From assembly GCA_011250595.1 (NCBI GenBank), contig JAANMP010000004.1, positions 62,001-126,000 of the forward strand: a DNA stretch of 64,000 nucleotides. The letters run 5' to 3'. Positions 1-7,539 of the stretch are shown piece after piece. Under the pieces are notes generated by a model that made no database searches, was not told the origin of the DNA, and worked only from the letters and a program-made list of their open reading frames with translations. A program made the position numbers and the translations under genes. Position 1 is the stretch's first letter; every line of letters begins with the position of its first letter. This DNA comes from Bacillus sp. MM2020_1 (lineage in GTDB: Bacteria > Bacillota > Bacilli > Bacillales > Cytobacillaceae).

Positions 1-62
1 ATGATTCCTGCACCTATTAAAATGACGTCCGTTTTAGTTTCACTGTAGCTCATTTTTATCAA
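1..62 (-). CDS. mqo: Malate:quinone oxidoreductase, N-terminal fragment cut by the window edge
   Basis: Only the first codons are in the window, read leftward. The minus strand gives MSYSETKTDVILIGAGIM, which carries the opening of an FAD-binding Rossmann fold (DVILIGAGIM) and fits my memory of the start of Bacillus-group Mqo. Mqo is a membrane-associated flavoenzyme that oxidises malate and passes electrons to menaquinone. Two starts are possible: ATG at 53, or an in-frame TTG at 62 that lies 6 nt after AGGAG (73-69) and is better placed. The call rests on about 17 residues, so another FAD oxidoreductase cannot be excluded. Confidence 0.6.
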   Translation of the reverse strand, partial: MIKMSYSETKTDVILIGAGI

Positions 63-368
63 CCTTTTCTCCTGGAATTTGCAGAAAAGATGTAGGCTTC
101 ACACCAAGCATAGGCCGAAAATAACACGCACCTTTTCTGTCTTATTTATTACCATATTCACTGTATTGAAATTATTTATATATTAAAATATCTCTATTAT
201 ATGACAATTTCAAATTATTTTAAAGTGGGAAGTGCATCCACAAGGTTTAGGAGCAGATAAACCTTAGTATAGACGCAGCTGAATGTCGATGAATAATTAT
301 GTTTCTCAGATGAATAATAACCATAGTGTTATCTTTTAACACTATACTTCAATGTGGAGGGATAGACT

Positions 369-488
369 TTGAATATTCTTTTTAGCCTATTTTTAACCAT
401 AATTTTAATGGGTATTAGAGCAGCATTCTTAATAAGTCATACGACCTCTAGATTAAAATGTTTGTTAAGAATGCCATCGTTAACTTAG
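369..488 (+). CDS. Possible small membrane peptide (39 aa)
   Basis: A TTG start follows GGAGG (356-360) by 8 nt and opens a 39-codon frame whose first 22 residues are strongly hydrophobic (LFSLFLTIILMGIRAAFLI) with a basic tail (RLKCLLR). That is the shape of a single-pass membrane microprotein. A terminator hairpin follows at 534-566, consistent with a short transcription unit. I do not recognise a family. It could be chance, since AT-rich DNA often yields hydrophobic short frames. Confidence 0.25.
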   Translation: MNILFSLFLTIILMGIRAAFLISHTTSRLKCLLRMPSLT

Positions 489-533
489 GCAATGAGTATT
501 CCATAGGTGTCGACTATTTCGCATTGTTGTAAG

Positions 534-566
534 AAAAAGGTGAGCATGATTATGCTTGCCTTTTTT
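534..566 (+). terminator. Rho-independent terminator
   Basis: An imperfect hairpin, AAAAAGGTGAGCAT / ATGCTTGCCTTTTTT, with a 4-nt loop and a run of six T. It would end a short transcript from the 369-488 region. Confidence 0.55.
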
Positions 567-780
567 GTGTGATTTCGTCTTTTGGATGAGTCCTTTTTCT
601 CTTTTGTAAAGACCAAATAAAATTTTTCATACTTTACTACTTGCTACAGAATATAAATCATCCTCCACTGGCTCATCTTCAAGAATTTGTTCATCCCTTT
701 CTTCTAAATTAGCAAGCGTTATATTAAATATAATGTACGATTCGTCTAATAATTTTTTGTAAATTTTAACAGTTTTGTGA

Positions 781-808
781 TTGAACACCTAGAATAAGGT
801 GGTATAAT
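781..808 (+). promoter_or_regulatory. Probable sigma-A promoter of the RND pump gene
   Basis: TTGAAC (781-786), a 16-nt spacer and TATAAT (803-808), ending 40 nt before the pump start codon. Spacing and hexamers fit the housekeeping sigma factor. Confidence 0.5.
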
Positions 809-848
809 TTTACTAGTTTGACAATTTTGTATTTTTGGAGGTTTATTT

Positions 849-3800
849 ATGACTTGGTTTACCAAATGGGCATTGCGGAACAGGCCGGCGCTTGTTTTTT
901 CCGTAATTGCCTCAATTATCTTCGGCATTTTCAGTTATACTCGGATCCCGATGGAGCTCATGCCTTCAGCAGACCAGCCGTTTATTACGATTTCCGTAGT
1001 AGGAAATGGTATGGATGCCGTCAGTATGGACGAACAGGTGACGCAGCCGATTGAAAAGGTGTTGACCGGTATCAAAGGGAAACGAAATGTGGTCGCTGAA
1101 ACGGGTAATAACTTTACTCAGATGACGGTGACGTTTGAATCGGACACGAATCTGAAAGAAGCCAGGCAGCAGATTCAAGACAACGTCTCAATGGTCAATC
1201 TGCCAAATGGAGTCATGAAACCGTATGTTGTGCTCCTCAATACATCGCAAATTCCGGTTGTCTACTTAGGGCTCACATTCGATAAAGAAATCGGAAATAA
1301 CGAACTGAACCTCGTCGACAACGAGATCCTTCCACTGTTCAAAGACGTTAAAGGGGTCGGAAACGTAATCACCTATGGTGGTAAAAATCAGCAGGTCTCG
1401 ATTAAAGTTGACGCAGCCAAACTTGCCGCTGCCCAATATCCTCTTGAAAAGCTGTATACCGTCCTAAAAGGAAAAAATGCATCGGTTGCCATTGGTGAAC
1501 AAACCCTGAATGATCAAGAAACCAGCATCATTGTTACAGGAAAATTAGAGAGTCTCGAAGACATTCAAAACCTTCAGTTAAATAAAGGCACAAAACTGAA
1601 AGATGTTGCGGATGTGTCGCTTGAGAAAGATACCACCAGTATTACCCATATGAACGGAAAAAGTTTTATTGAAATCGTCGTCCAGAAAGATTCAACCAGC
1701 AATGCTGTGACCCTCGGTAAGGAAGTGGCAGAGCTAGCAAAGGATATTAACCATGACTATAAAGGCACATTAACCGCAACGGTATTTATTAACTTAGCCG
1801 ATACGGTTCTGAATTCAATAAATTCGATGACGAGAGAAGTACTGACAGGAGCCTTATTTGCCACTTTGATTATTTGGATGTTCCTGAAAAGCTTCCGCAT
1901 GACTTTAATTACGATCATCAGCATACCGCTTTCTCTATGTATTACGATGATTTTATTATCCTTTTTTGGTGTCACTTTAAATATTCTGACGCTAGGCGGG
2001 ATCGCCGTATCCGTCGGACGACTCGTGGACGATAGTATCGTCGTCGTGGAAAATATCTTCCGAAGAAAACAAGGAAATCAACTGACACCGTCCTTTATTG
2101 TCGATGCCGTAAAGGAAGTGGCGGCTGCGATTACGTCATCAACACTTACGACGGTCGCCGTGTTTCTTCCGATGACATTGGCATCTGGCAGTTTACGAGA
2201 TTTAATCGCGCCGTTTGCGATTACCATTACCTGTTCGCTGCTGTCTTCCCTCCTTGTGGCCTTAACCGTTGTGCCTGCACTGAGCGGACGATTGATGAAA
2301 AATGTCAAAACAAAAGAACACAAACCAAGAAGTTTTTATCCTTCGGTCCTTCGTTGGTCTTTGAATCATAAATGGCTTCCGATTGTCCTGTCGGTGGTTG
2401 TGGTCATCGGAGCTGTTGGATTATTCACGATGATTCCAAAAGGATCAGTAGACCAAAAAGACAGTGCCTATCTCTCCGTTCTTTTAAAATATCCAAACGG
2501 GGCGAATTTTGCTGACATTCAAGAGGGTCTATCTAAGATGGAAACCATTCTTTCAAAGCAGGAAGGCGTGACAAATAACATAGTTCAGGTTGGCAACAAT
2601 GCCGATGCAGCCCAGTTCGGGGAGCTTCAGGACGGAAATCAAGTCCAGTTCATGGTGTTTTTGAAGGAAGGCGTCGATTCCGCTAAGATCGCACAAGCAT
2701 TAAGGAAAACAAAAGATCAATTCCCTACTGCCGAGTTAACCGCGAATACAGCTGGGCTCATGGGTGAAAACAAAACCACTGTTTCAGTGGATGTGCTAGG
2801 TAAAAACGATTCGGATATTAAAAAAGCAGCCGATATCATTATAAAAAAATTAAACACCATTAAAGGTGTTCAAAAAGTGGAAAGTAATGATGCGGACCAA
2901 AAACCAACGGTGAACATTACCGTGGATTCAAAAATCGCCAACGCAGAGGAAATTTCTGGATCTCTTCAAGCGATGCTACAGCCAGCTATTATCGGCAACA
3001 TGAAGATCGACGGGCGGACCACAATGGTAAAACTCGGTGCGTTAAAGGAAATCCGTACCTCCAAAGACCTAGAAAACTTAGAGATCTTTACACAAGACGG
3101 TCCGGTATTGTTATCAAAAGTGGCTGAAGTCGAACAGATTGAACAGCCAGGCACTCTTTATTCCAAAGACGGTCATCACTATCTTCAAGTGAACGCAACG
3201 GTTGATCCGAAGAAAATGGTCAACGTGGCCGGAGAAATTAACAAACAATTACTGACATGGGATAAAGACAAGACTTTCGGGGATGAAACAAGTGCTGAAC
3301 TCACAGGAAGCTCCATGCAGTCTACTGATGATTTAATGGAACTTGCAAAGCTCGCGATGTTCTCAATCGGAATTGTCTTCATGATTCTATTAATCACTCT
3401 AAAATCAATCCGAGCTAGCTTCGCGATCTTGCTATCCTTGCCGCTTGCTGCGATCGGTTCGCTATTAGGACTCGTCGTCTCAAAATCGAGCATTGATATT
3501 TCTTCTGGAATTGGTATGCTGATGCTTGTCGGGATCGTCGTGACGAATGCCATTGTCTTGGTCGACCGAATCCGTCATAACGAAGAAAATATGACCATTC
3601 GCGAAGCGATTATGGAAGCAGGAACGGTCCGTCTTCGTCCAATCTTGATGACGGCACTCGCTACCGTATTTGCCATGGTTCCGCTCTTATTTGCGCATGA
3701 ATCGGCCATGAGCATGAATCTGGTTTCCAAAGGACTCGCCGTCGTGGTTATTTTTGGACTGATTGTGTCTACCTTACTGACTCTGATCGTCATTCCAACG

Positions 3801-3887
3801 TTCTACGAACTGTTCCATTTCCGAAAAGCGAAAAAACAGCGGGTAAAGAAAGGGACGGAAGAAAATCATAATGAGTTTTCTATATAA
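849..3887 (+). CDS. RND-family multidrug efflux permease (HAE1/AcrB-like, SwrC-type)
   Basis: 1012 aa, the usual size for an RND permease. The protein has an N-terminal membrane segment (about residues 12-32), a large periplasmic-type loop, a helix cluster with GRLVDDSIVVVEN (the RND TM4 motif whose acidic residues carry protons), and a second, homologous half ending in helices with GIVVTNAIVLVDR. This duplication is diagnostic of RND pumps. In Firmicutes the closest familiar relative is SwrC/YerP, linked to lipopeptide self-resistance. No membrane-fusion partner or outer-membrane channel gene is adjacent. The ATG follows GGAGG by 7 nt. The gene stands alone between its own promoter and a terminator at 3916-3955. 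The substrate cannot be told from sequence. Confidence 0.9.
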   Translation: MTWFTKWALRNRPALVFSVIASIIFGIFSYTRIPMELMPSADQPFITISVVGNGMDAVSMDEQVTQPIEKVLTGIKGKRNVVAETGNNFTQMTVTFESDTNLKEARQQIQDNVSMVNLPNGVMKPYVVLLNTSQIPVVYLGLTFDKEIGNNELNLVDNEILPLFKDVKGVGNVITYGGKNQQVSIKVDAAKLAAAQYPLEKLYTVLKGKNASVAIGEQTLNDQETSIIVTGKLESLEDIQNLQLNKGTKLKDVADVSLEKDTTSITHMNGKSFIEIVVQKDSTSNAVTLGKEVAELAKDINHDYKGTLTATVFINLADTVLNSINSMTREVLTGALFATLIIWMFLKSFRMTLITIISIPLSLCITMILLSFFGVTLNILTLGGIAVSVGRLVDDSIVVVENIFRRKQGNQLTPSFIVDAVKEVAAAITSSTLTTVAVFLPMTLASGSLRDLIAPFAITITCSLLSSLLVALTVVPALSGRLMKNVKTKEHKPRSFYPSVLRWSLNHKWLPIVLSVVVVIGAVGLFTMIPKGSVDQKDSAYLSVLLKYPNGANFADIQEGLSKMETILSKQEGVTNNIVQVGNNADAAQFGELQDGNQVQFMVFLKEGVDSAKIAQALRKTKDQFPTAELTANTAGLMGENKTTVSVDVLGKNDSDIKKAADIIIKKLNTIKGVQKVESNDADQKPTVNITVDSKIANAEEISGSLQAMLQPAIIGNMKIDGRTTMVKLGALKEIRTSKDLENLEIFTQDGPVLLSKVAEVEQIEQPGTLYSKDGHHYLQVNATVDPKKMVNVAGEINKQLLTWDKDKTFGDETSAELTGSSMQSTDDLMELAKLAMFSIGIVFMILLITLKSIRASFAILLSLPLAAIGSLLGLVVSKSSIDISSGIGMLMLVGIVVTNAIVLVDRIRHNEENMTIREAIMEAGTVRLRPILMTALATVFAMVPLLFAHESAMSMNLVSKGLAVVVIFGLIVSTLLTLIVIPTFYELFHFRKAKKQRVKKGTEENHNEFSI

Positions 3888-3915
3888 AGCAAAAAGGAAA
3901 ATCAATATTTAAAAA

Positions 3916-3955
3916 ACACAAAAAACAGCAGACCCAGGTTTGCTGCTTTTTGTGT
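3916..3955 (+). terminator. Rho-independent terminator of the RND gene
   Basis: ACACAAAAAACAGCA pairs with TGCTGCTTTTTGTGT around a 10-nt loop with one mismatch. A T-rich 3' arm lies 29 nt after the stop codon. Confidence 0.7.
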
Positions 3956-4095
3956 TATCTACACTTTATATGGAAAATTTTATCTCCAATCTTTAATTAA
4001 ACACTGATCAAGCTAAGTTGATTGAGAGGAAGAGGAGACAAAGACGATTCAAGATGGAACCAAGAGATTGCTAAAGATAAAAATACAAATATTTT

Positions 4096-4124
4096 AAAAA
4101 CTTTCTATAGGTGTTTATCGTCTA
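4096..4124 (+). promoter_or_regulatory. Candidate ECF-sigma promoter, possibly autoregulatory
   Basis: AAAAAC (4096-4101), 17 nt, then CGTCTA (4119-4124). This resembles Bacillus ECF promoters (AAC at -35, CGTC/CGNCTA at -10, 16-17 nt apart) and lies directly upstream of an ECF sigma gene. Autoregulation is an inference from position. Confidence 0.45.
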
Positions 4125-4147
4125 TGATATAGGAAGGAGGGATGGTT

Positions 4148-4684
4148 GTGGAAGAATTGACTTTAGACGTGATGGATACAGAGGATAAGGAAGTAATTAT
4201 TGATGAAATGATGAATCGGTATGGACAGGAAGTTCTCCGGCTGGTTTTTTCATATGTAAATAATCGCGCCATAGCAGAAGACCTGACTCAGGATATATTT
4301 GTTAAGTGTTATAAAGGACTTCATACATATAGTGGTAAATCCAAATTAAGGACATGGTTGTGGAGGATCGCCATCAATCATTGCAAGGATTTTCTAAAAA
4401 GCTGGTACACCAAGAACGTTGTCATAACAGAGGACGAACCGTTAAACAACACGACGAAAAAAGATATGGTGGAGCAGACGGTCATCCAAAGACAAGAGGA
4501 TGATCAATTGATTTCTGCCATTATGATGCTTCCTATTAAATATCGAGAAGTCATTTATCTCTATTATTATGAGGAATTGCCCATTAAGGAAATTGCTTTA
4601 CTAACGGAAGTGGGCGATAGCACAGTGAAAACTAGGCTCAGACGTGCCAAGGAACTTCTGAAGGAACGATTGGAGGAATTGTGA
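4148..4684 (+). CDS. ECF-type sigma-70 family RNA polymerase sigma factor
   Basis: 178 aa. Region 2 is visible at about residues 15-80 (EDLTQDIFVKCYKGL, KLRTWLWRIAINHCKDFLKS), and region 4 at the C-terminus (LPIKYREVIYLYYYEEL, then a helix-turn-helix ending TVKTRLRRAKELLKERL). It directs RNA polymerase to a special promoter set. I prefer GTG at 4148, 7 nt after AGGAGG (4135-4140), over ATG 4142, which sits only 1 nt from the ribosome site. It is coupled to a PadR-like gene (TGATG overlap) and a SEDS-type membrane gene, so all three probably form one operon. No classical anti-sigma (zinc-finger or RsiW-like) is present; the downstream proteins may do that job. Confidence 0.88.
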   Translation: MEELTLDVMDTEDKEVIIDEMMNRYGQEVLRLVFSYVNNRAIAEDLTQDIFVKCYKGLHTYSGKSKLRTWLWRIAINHCKDFLKSWYTKNVVITEDEPLNNTTKKDMVEQTVIQRQEDDQLISAIMMLPIKYREVIYLYYYEELPIKEIALLTEVGDSTVKTRLRRAKELLKERLEEL

Positions 4685-5091
4685 TGGAGGAGCGTTTAAA
4701 GAACTTAAAAAAGACCATGGATCAACGAGCATTTACTCAATTGAACTTTACCGAGCAGCATCGAAGAAACATTCTTGGAAAAATTAATCAACAACCAGAA
4801 AATGATGAAGGCATTCTGCTTGCAGTAATGCAACTACTTGTCCATGAAAAAACAGGCTTTGAATTAGTGAAACTGTTGCGGGGAAGAGGTATTCGAAAAT
4901 TTGAGGATAACGAAGGCTTTCTATACTCTCTTTTACATCAATTAGAACAGTCTGGATCTATACAATCAAGCTGGACGGAGGATGAGGCAAAGTATTATCA
5001 ATTAACGGACAAAGGCCGAAAAGTGTTGAGAAAGACAGAGGAAAAACAAAACAAAAAACAATTGGTATTGAAAGAATTATTTGAGAGGTGA
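4684..5091 (+). CDS. PadR-like winged-helix protein
   Basis: 135 aa. Residues about 40-125 form a PadR-type winged helix: LLRGRGIRKFEDNEGFLYSL resembles the usual PadR recognition region, LLHQLEQSGSIQSSW follows, and YYQLTDKGRKVL is the beta-wing. PadR proteins are usually repressors. The ATG overlaps the sigma-factor stop (TGATG, 4682-4686) and follows GGAGG (4672-4676) by 7 nt, so translation is coupled. Lying between a sigma factor and a membrane protein, it could tune the operon or act as a partner of the sigma factor; that is inference. The N-terminal 35 residues are an extra, charged segment. Confidence 0.75.
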   Translation: MEERLKNLKKTMDQRAFTQLNFTEQHRRNILGKINQQPENDEGILLAVMQLLVHEKTGFELVKLLRGRGIRKFEDNEGFLYSLLHQLEQSGSIQSSWTEDEAKYYQLTDKGRKVLRKTEEKQNKKQLVLKELFER

Positions 5092-5098
5092 GGCATTA

Positions 5099-6349
5099 GT
5101 GAACAAAAAACACATCTTTTTAAATGAAGTCATCGCTCAAATCAAATCGAAGGAAGCCAAGAAATATGTTGCCTCTGAATTGAGCTTTCACTTAAAAGAA
5201 GCGAGAAATGTATGGGTAGAGAAGGGGTTGACAGGGACTGAGGCGGAGGAAAAAGCGGTAGAACAAATGGGAAGCCCGATTAAATTGGGTCAGCAGCTGA
5301 ATAAGCTCCATCGGCCAAAAGTCGATTGGGTCCTTGTGATCCTGTTAATAACAATTTTTGGTCTTGGATTTTTGCCAATGTTTTCGAGAGAATCTTTATT
5401 GGTTTCTAAAGTCATTATTACTCTAATCAGCAGTGCGGCTGTTTTAGGGATGATGCTAATGGATTATAGGAAGTTTAAAAAACAAGGCTGGTTATTTTAT
5501 TCAATTGGCGCTTTGATTCTAGTGGTGTTAAGACTATTTTCAAACATCACGATTAATGGACTTCCACTTCTTAGGATTGGTCCGTTAACCATTGAAAGCA
5601 TCATGTCGCTGCCATTCTTCTTCTTGGCCTGGGCAACATTTTTTAATAATAAGAGGTTGAAGGTCTGGCAGTTTATTGTATTGTTCTTCCTGCCATTTAG
5701 TTTATTTTTTACAGTACCAAGTATTTCAACTACCTATATTTACACCATCATGGTATTTTCGATGCTTTGGTGGAGTCAGTTTAGTCGGAAAATGGTTCTA
5801 TCAATCTGGGGAGTATTCGTTAGTTGTTTCTTGTTCGTGAGTATTATTTCGTGGAAATTTTTGGGATTTTATCAAAAAGATCGATTGTTGGCCTACTTAA
5901 ACCCTGAAAAATATTCGGATGGAACAGGATTTATGATCATACGTATGAAAGAACTTTTATCAACTGCAGGCTGGTTTGGTCACCCCATGAACAAAGAATT
6001 TATTCCTGAGGCTCATACCAATTTTGTGTTTGTTAGCTTTACTTACTATTACGGTTGGCTTTTTGCCATTGCACTAGTTTTGTTACTTGTCCTATTCGGT
6101 GCAAGAATCATTGTCATCACAAGTAGGATAAAAGATTCGTATGGCAAGCTGCTTCTAATAGGTGCAGTTACTCTTTATAGCGTACAGCTAGCGACTAATA
6201 TCGGAATGACACTAGGTATATTCCCGTTAATTTCGATGTCGTTGCCATTTATAAGTTATGGACTCATGCCAACACTTCTAAATGCCTCTTTAATTGGTAT
6301 TGTCTTAAGCGTATATCGCCGAAAGGAACTAACCAGAATACAAATTTAA
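5099..6349 (+). CDS. FtsW/RodA/SpoVE (SEDS)-family membrane protein with N-terminal permease-prefix-like domain
   Basis: 416 aa. Residues 1-75 are a soluble charged helical domain (ELSFHLKEARNVWVEKGL, then EEKAVEQMGSP), like the prefix domains found with PadR-linked membrane proteins. From about residue 77 there are roughly ten membrane segments ending with a SEDS signature: FIPEAHTNFVF (301-311) and PFISYG near the end. SEDS proteins polymerise peptidoglycan glycan strands. In FtsW/SpoVE-type enzymes the same place reads PEAHTDFIF and its Asp is catalytic; here residue 308 is Asn (codon AAT, 6020-6022). The protein may therefore be a non-catalytic relative or a changed enzyme. GTG 5099 is chosen because GAGGTGAGG precedes it by 6 nt. 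It is the third gene of the ECF sigma operon. Confidence 0.78.
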   Translation: MNKKHIFLNEVIAQIKSKEAKKYVASELSFHLKEARNVWVEKGLTGTEAEEKAVEQMGSPIKLGQQLNKLHRPKVDWVLVILLITIFGLGFLPMFSRESLLVSKVIITLISSAAVLGMMLMDYRKFKKQGWLFYSIGALILVVLRLFSNITINGLPLLRIGPLTIESIMSLPFFFLAWATFFNNKRLKVWQFIVLFFLPFSLFFTVPSISTTYIYTIMVFSMLWWSQFSRKMVLSIWGVFVSCFLFVSIISWKFLGFYQKDRLLAYLNPEKYSDGTGFMIIRMKELLSTAGWFGHPMNKEFIPEAHTNFVFVSFTYYYGWLFAIALVLLLVLFGARIIVITSRIKDSYGKLLLIGAVTLYSVQLATNIGMTLGIFPLISMSLPFISYGLMPTLLNASLIGIVLSVYRRKELTRIQI

Positions 6350-6385
6350 TATATAGATAAATTTAAAAAGCATATACGCGACCAG

Positions 6386-6590
6386 TATGAAGGACAAATC
6401 ATTTGATTCTGCAGCGACTATTGTCCTTCATACCGCTTATGAAGGACAAATTATTTGATTTTGCAGCGACTATTGTCCTTCATACCGCTTATGAAGGACA
6501 AATTATTTGATTTTGCAGCGATTTTTGTCCTTCATACCACTTATGAAGGACAAATCCTTTGATTCTGCGGCCCCTTTTGTCCTTCATACC
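6386..6590. repeat. Array A: four tandem 52-nt palindromic repeats
   Basis: Copies begin at 6386, 6438, 6490 and 6542, an exact 52-nt period. Each unit is TATGAAGGACAA (12 nt), a 23-nt spacer with the core GATTTTGCAGCGACTA, TTGTCCTTCATA (the exact reverse complement of the first arm), then a 5-nt link (CCGCT or CCACT). Either the arms around the 23-nt spacer or the arms around the 5-nt link can pair. The last copy is the most diverged in the spacer. The array fills the gap between the SEDS gene and the GreA-like gene; it contains no gene. Confidence 0.95.
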
Positions 6591-6750
6591 GTATTTGTGA
6601 AAATAAAAAACCAACTCATCCCATGATCGTTCAAAAATGCTTTCCTAAGATTTTCCTGTGTATATATGGTAAGATTAGTTCTAATACCTTCAAAAAGATA
6701 AAGGAGCATAGCCCTCCCTTATTGTACTGAAATACAGATAACGCCAATGT

Positions 6751-6796
6751 AACCTTTGCGTATTTGATTTCTTGTACGGAAGGTTTATTTTTTTAT
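6751..6796 (+). terminator. Terminator-like hairpin just before the leader peptide (possible attenuator)
   Basis: AACCTTTGCGTA can pair with TACGGAAGGTT, with one bulge or mismatch, followed by a T-rich run (6786-6796). It ends right at the AAGGAGGAG ribosome site of the next short frame. It could end transcripts coming from upstream, or attenuate transcription into the downstream genes. Confidence 0.4.
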
Positions 6797-6812
6797 TAAG
6801 GAGGAGTTAACA

Positions 6813-6881
6813 ATGAAAAATTCAATGAAGTTTTGCAGTAGGTTTAATCCAAGCTTGGGGGTTATCTACTATGAACCATAG
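6813..6881 (+). CDS. Possible 22-aa leader peptide overlapping the GreA-like gene
   Basis: An ATG follows a very strong AAGGAGGAG site (6798-6806) and opens 22 codons (MKNSMKFCSRFNPSLGVIYY, then EP). Its stop lies 11 nt inside the next gene in another frame. The strong ribosome site and overlap suggest translational coupling or a regulatory leader. The downstream gene has only a weak site of its own (TGGGGG). No family recognised. Confidence 0.35.
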   Translation: MKNSMKFCSRFNPSLGVIYYEP

Positions 6882-7368
6882 TTTCCATCAAAGTAAAGAA
6901 TACTTCGTTCAGCAGTTAGATTATATTGATGAAAACATCAAGGAATTAACGAATCTTTATATCTCTTCAACCCCTATACAAGAACGATTAAAACACTTTT
7001 TTAATATATACGTGTTAGAAGTTGAGGACTTATTAAAAGTAAATCAAAAAAATAATTTTATTTCCCTTTTTCCAAAAGTGGTTATAGGGACAAAGATTAC
7101 GGTATTGTACGATGAGGAAAGCGAAACAGAGGATTTTGTCATTTGTTTCCCGGAACAAATTGATCCGGATCGTGGTTTTATTTCCTTTTTATCTCCTGTA
7201 GGCAGGCAGCTTCTTTTTAAGAATATCGGTGAAAGGATATCGCTGAAAATTCCAACCGGGGAACTTCTGGTAACGATTAAAGAAATCTCGTTTGTTGGGC
7301 ACCTTTTAGAGCTAGACAAAAGAGGCTTGAGTGGCTGTTTTGAAGACATTTCCACTAAAGAGATATAG
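6871..7368 (+). CDS. GreA/GreB C-terminal-domain protein
   Basis: 165 aa. The C-terminal half (about residues 65-155) matches the FKBP-like C-terminal domain of Gre factors: GTKITVLYDEESETEDFVI, then PEQIDPDRGFISFLSPVGRQ and IGERISLKIPTGELLVTIKEI, comparable to the Gre consensus of a 'SPLGRALLGK' loop and 'TPSGE' strand. The N-terminal half is helical but shorter than the Gre coiled coil that reaches into RNA polymerase, so cleavage-factor activity is uncertain. Such proteins (for example Rnk-like ones) bind RNA polymerase. The ATG at 6871 overlaps the end of a 22-codon leader frame. Confidence 0.65.
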   Translation: MNHSFHQSKEYFVQQLDYIDENIKELTNLYISSTPIQERLKHFFNIYVLEVEDLLKVNQKNNFISLFPKVVIGTKITVLYDEESETEDFVICFPEQIDPDRGFISFLSPVGRQLLFKNIGERISLKIPTGELLVTIKEISFVGHLLELDKRGLSGCFEDISTKEI

Positions 7369-7539
7369 TTAGACCCACCGCCAATAAAATGAATTTGCAA
7401 GACATCCTAACTAATAACATGATTTCGAATCTCGACATTGTTATGACGGGGATGAATCGTTAAGTTTTCCAAAATAAATTTATTCTTTCATAGTCCCTCT
7501 GTAAATATATATATATGGGAATAGAGGGGGGGAAAACAT

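Larger units (their letters stand above)
63..848. other. Long intergenic region between mqo and the RND pump
   Basis: About 780 nt without a convincing large gene. It holds the mqo leader, a possible 39-codon membrane peptide (369-488), a terminator hairpin (534-566) and a promoter for the downstream pump (781-808). Positions 63-368 are AT-rich and I see no gene there. A 53-codon minus-strand frame (788-627, GTG start, acidic C-terminal half) is open but has no ribosome site. Confidence 0.5.

Noticed and set aside
627-788. Minus-strand 53-codon frame from a GTG start
   Set aside because: The acidic C-terminal half looks somewhat protein-like, but no ribosome site precedes the GTG and the frame overlaps the RND promoter.
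3185-3553. 122-codon minus-strand frame inside the RND gene
   Set aside because: A shadow of the permease reading frame with no ribosome site and no recognised domain.
6386-6590. Array A as a CRISPR array
   Set aside because: Spacers are not unique, the period is exactly 52 with the palindrome spanning most of the unit, and no cas genes are nearby.
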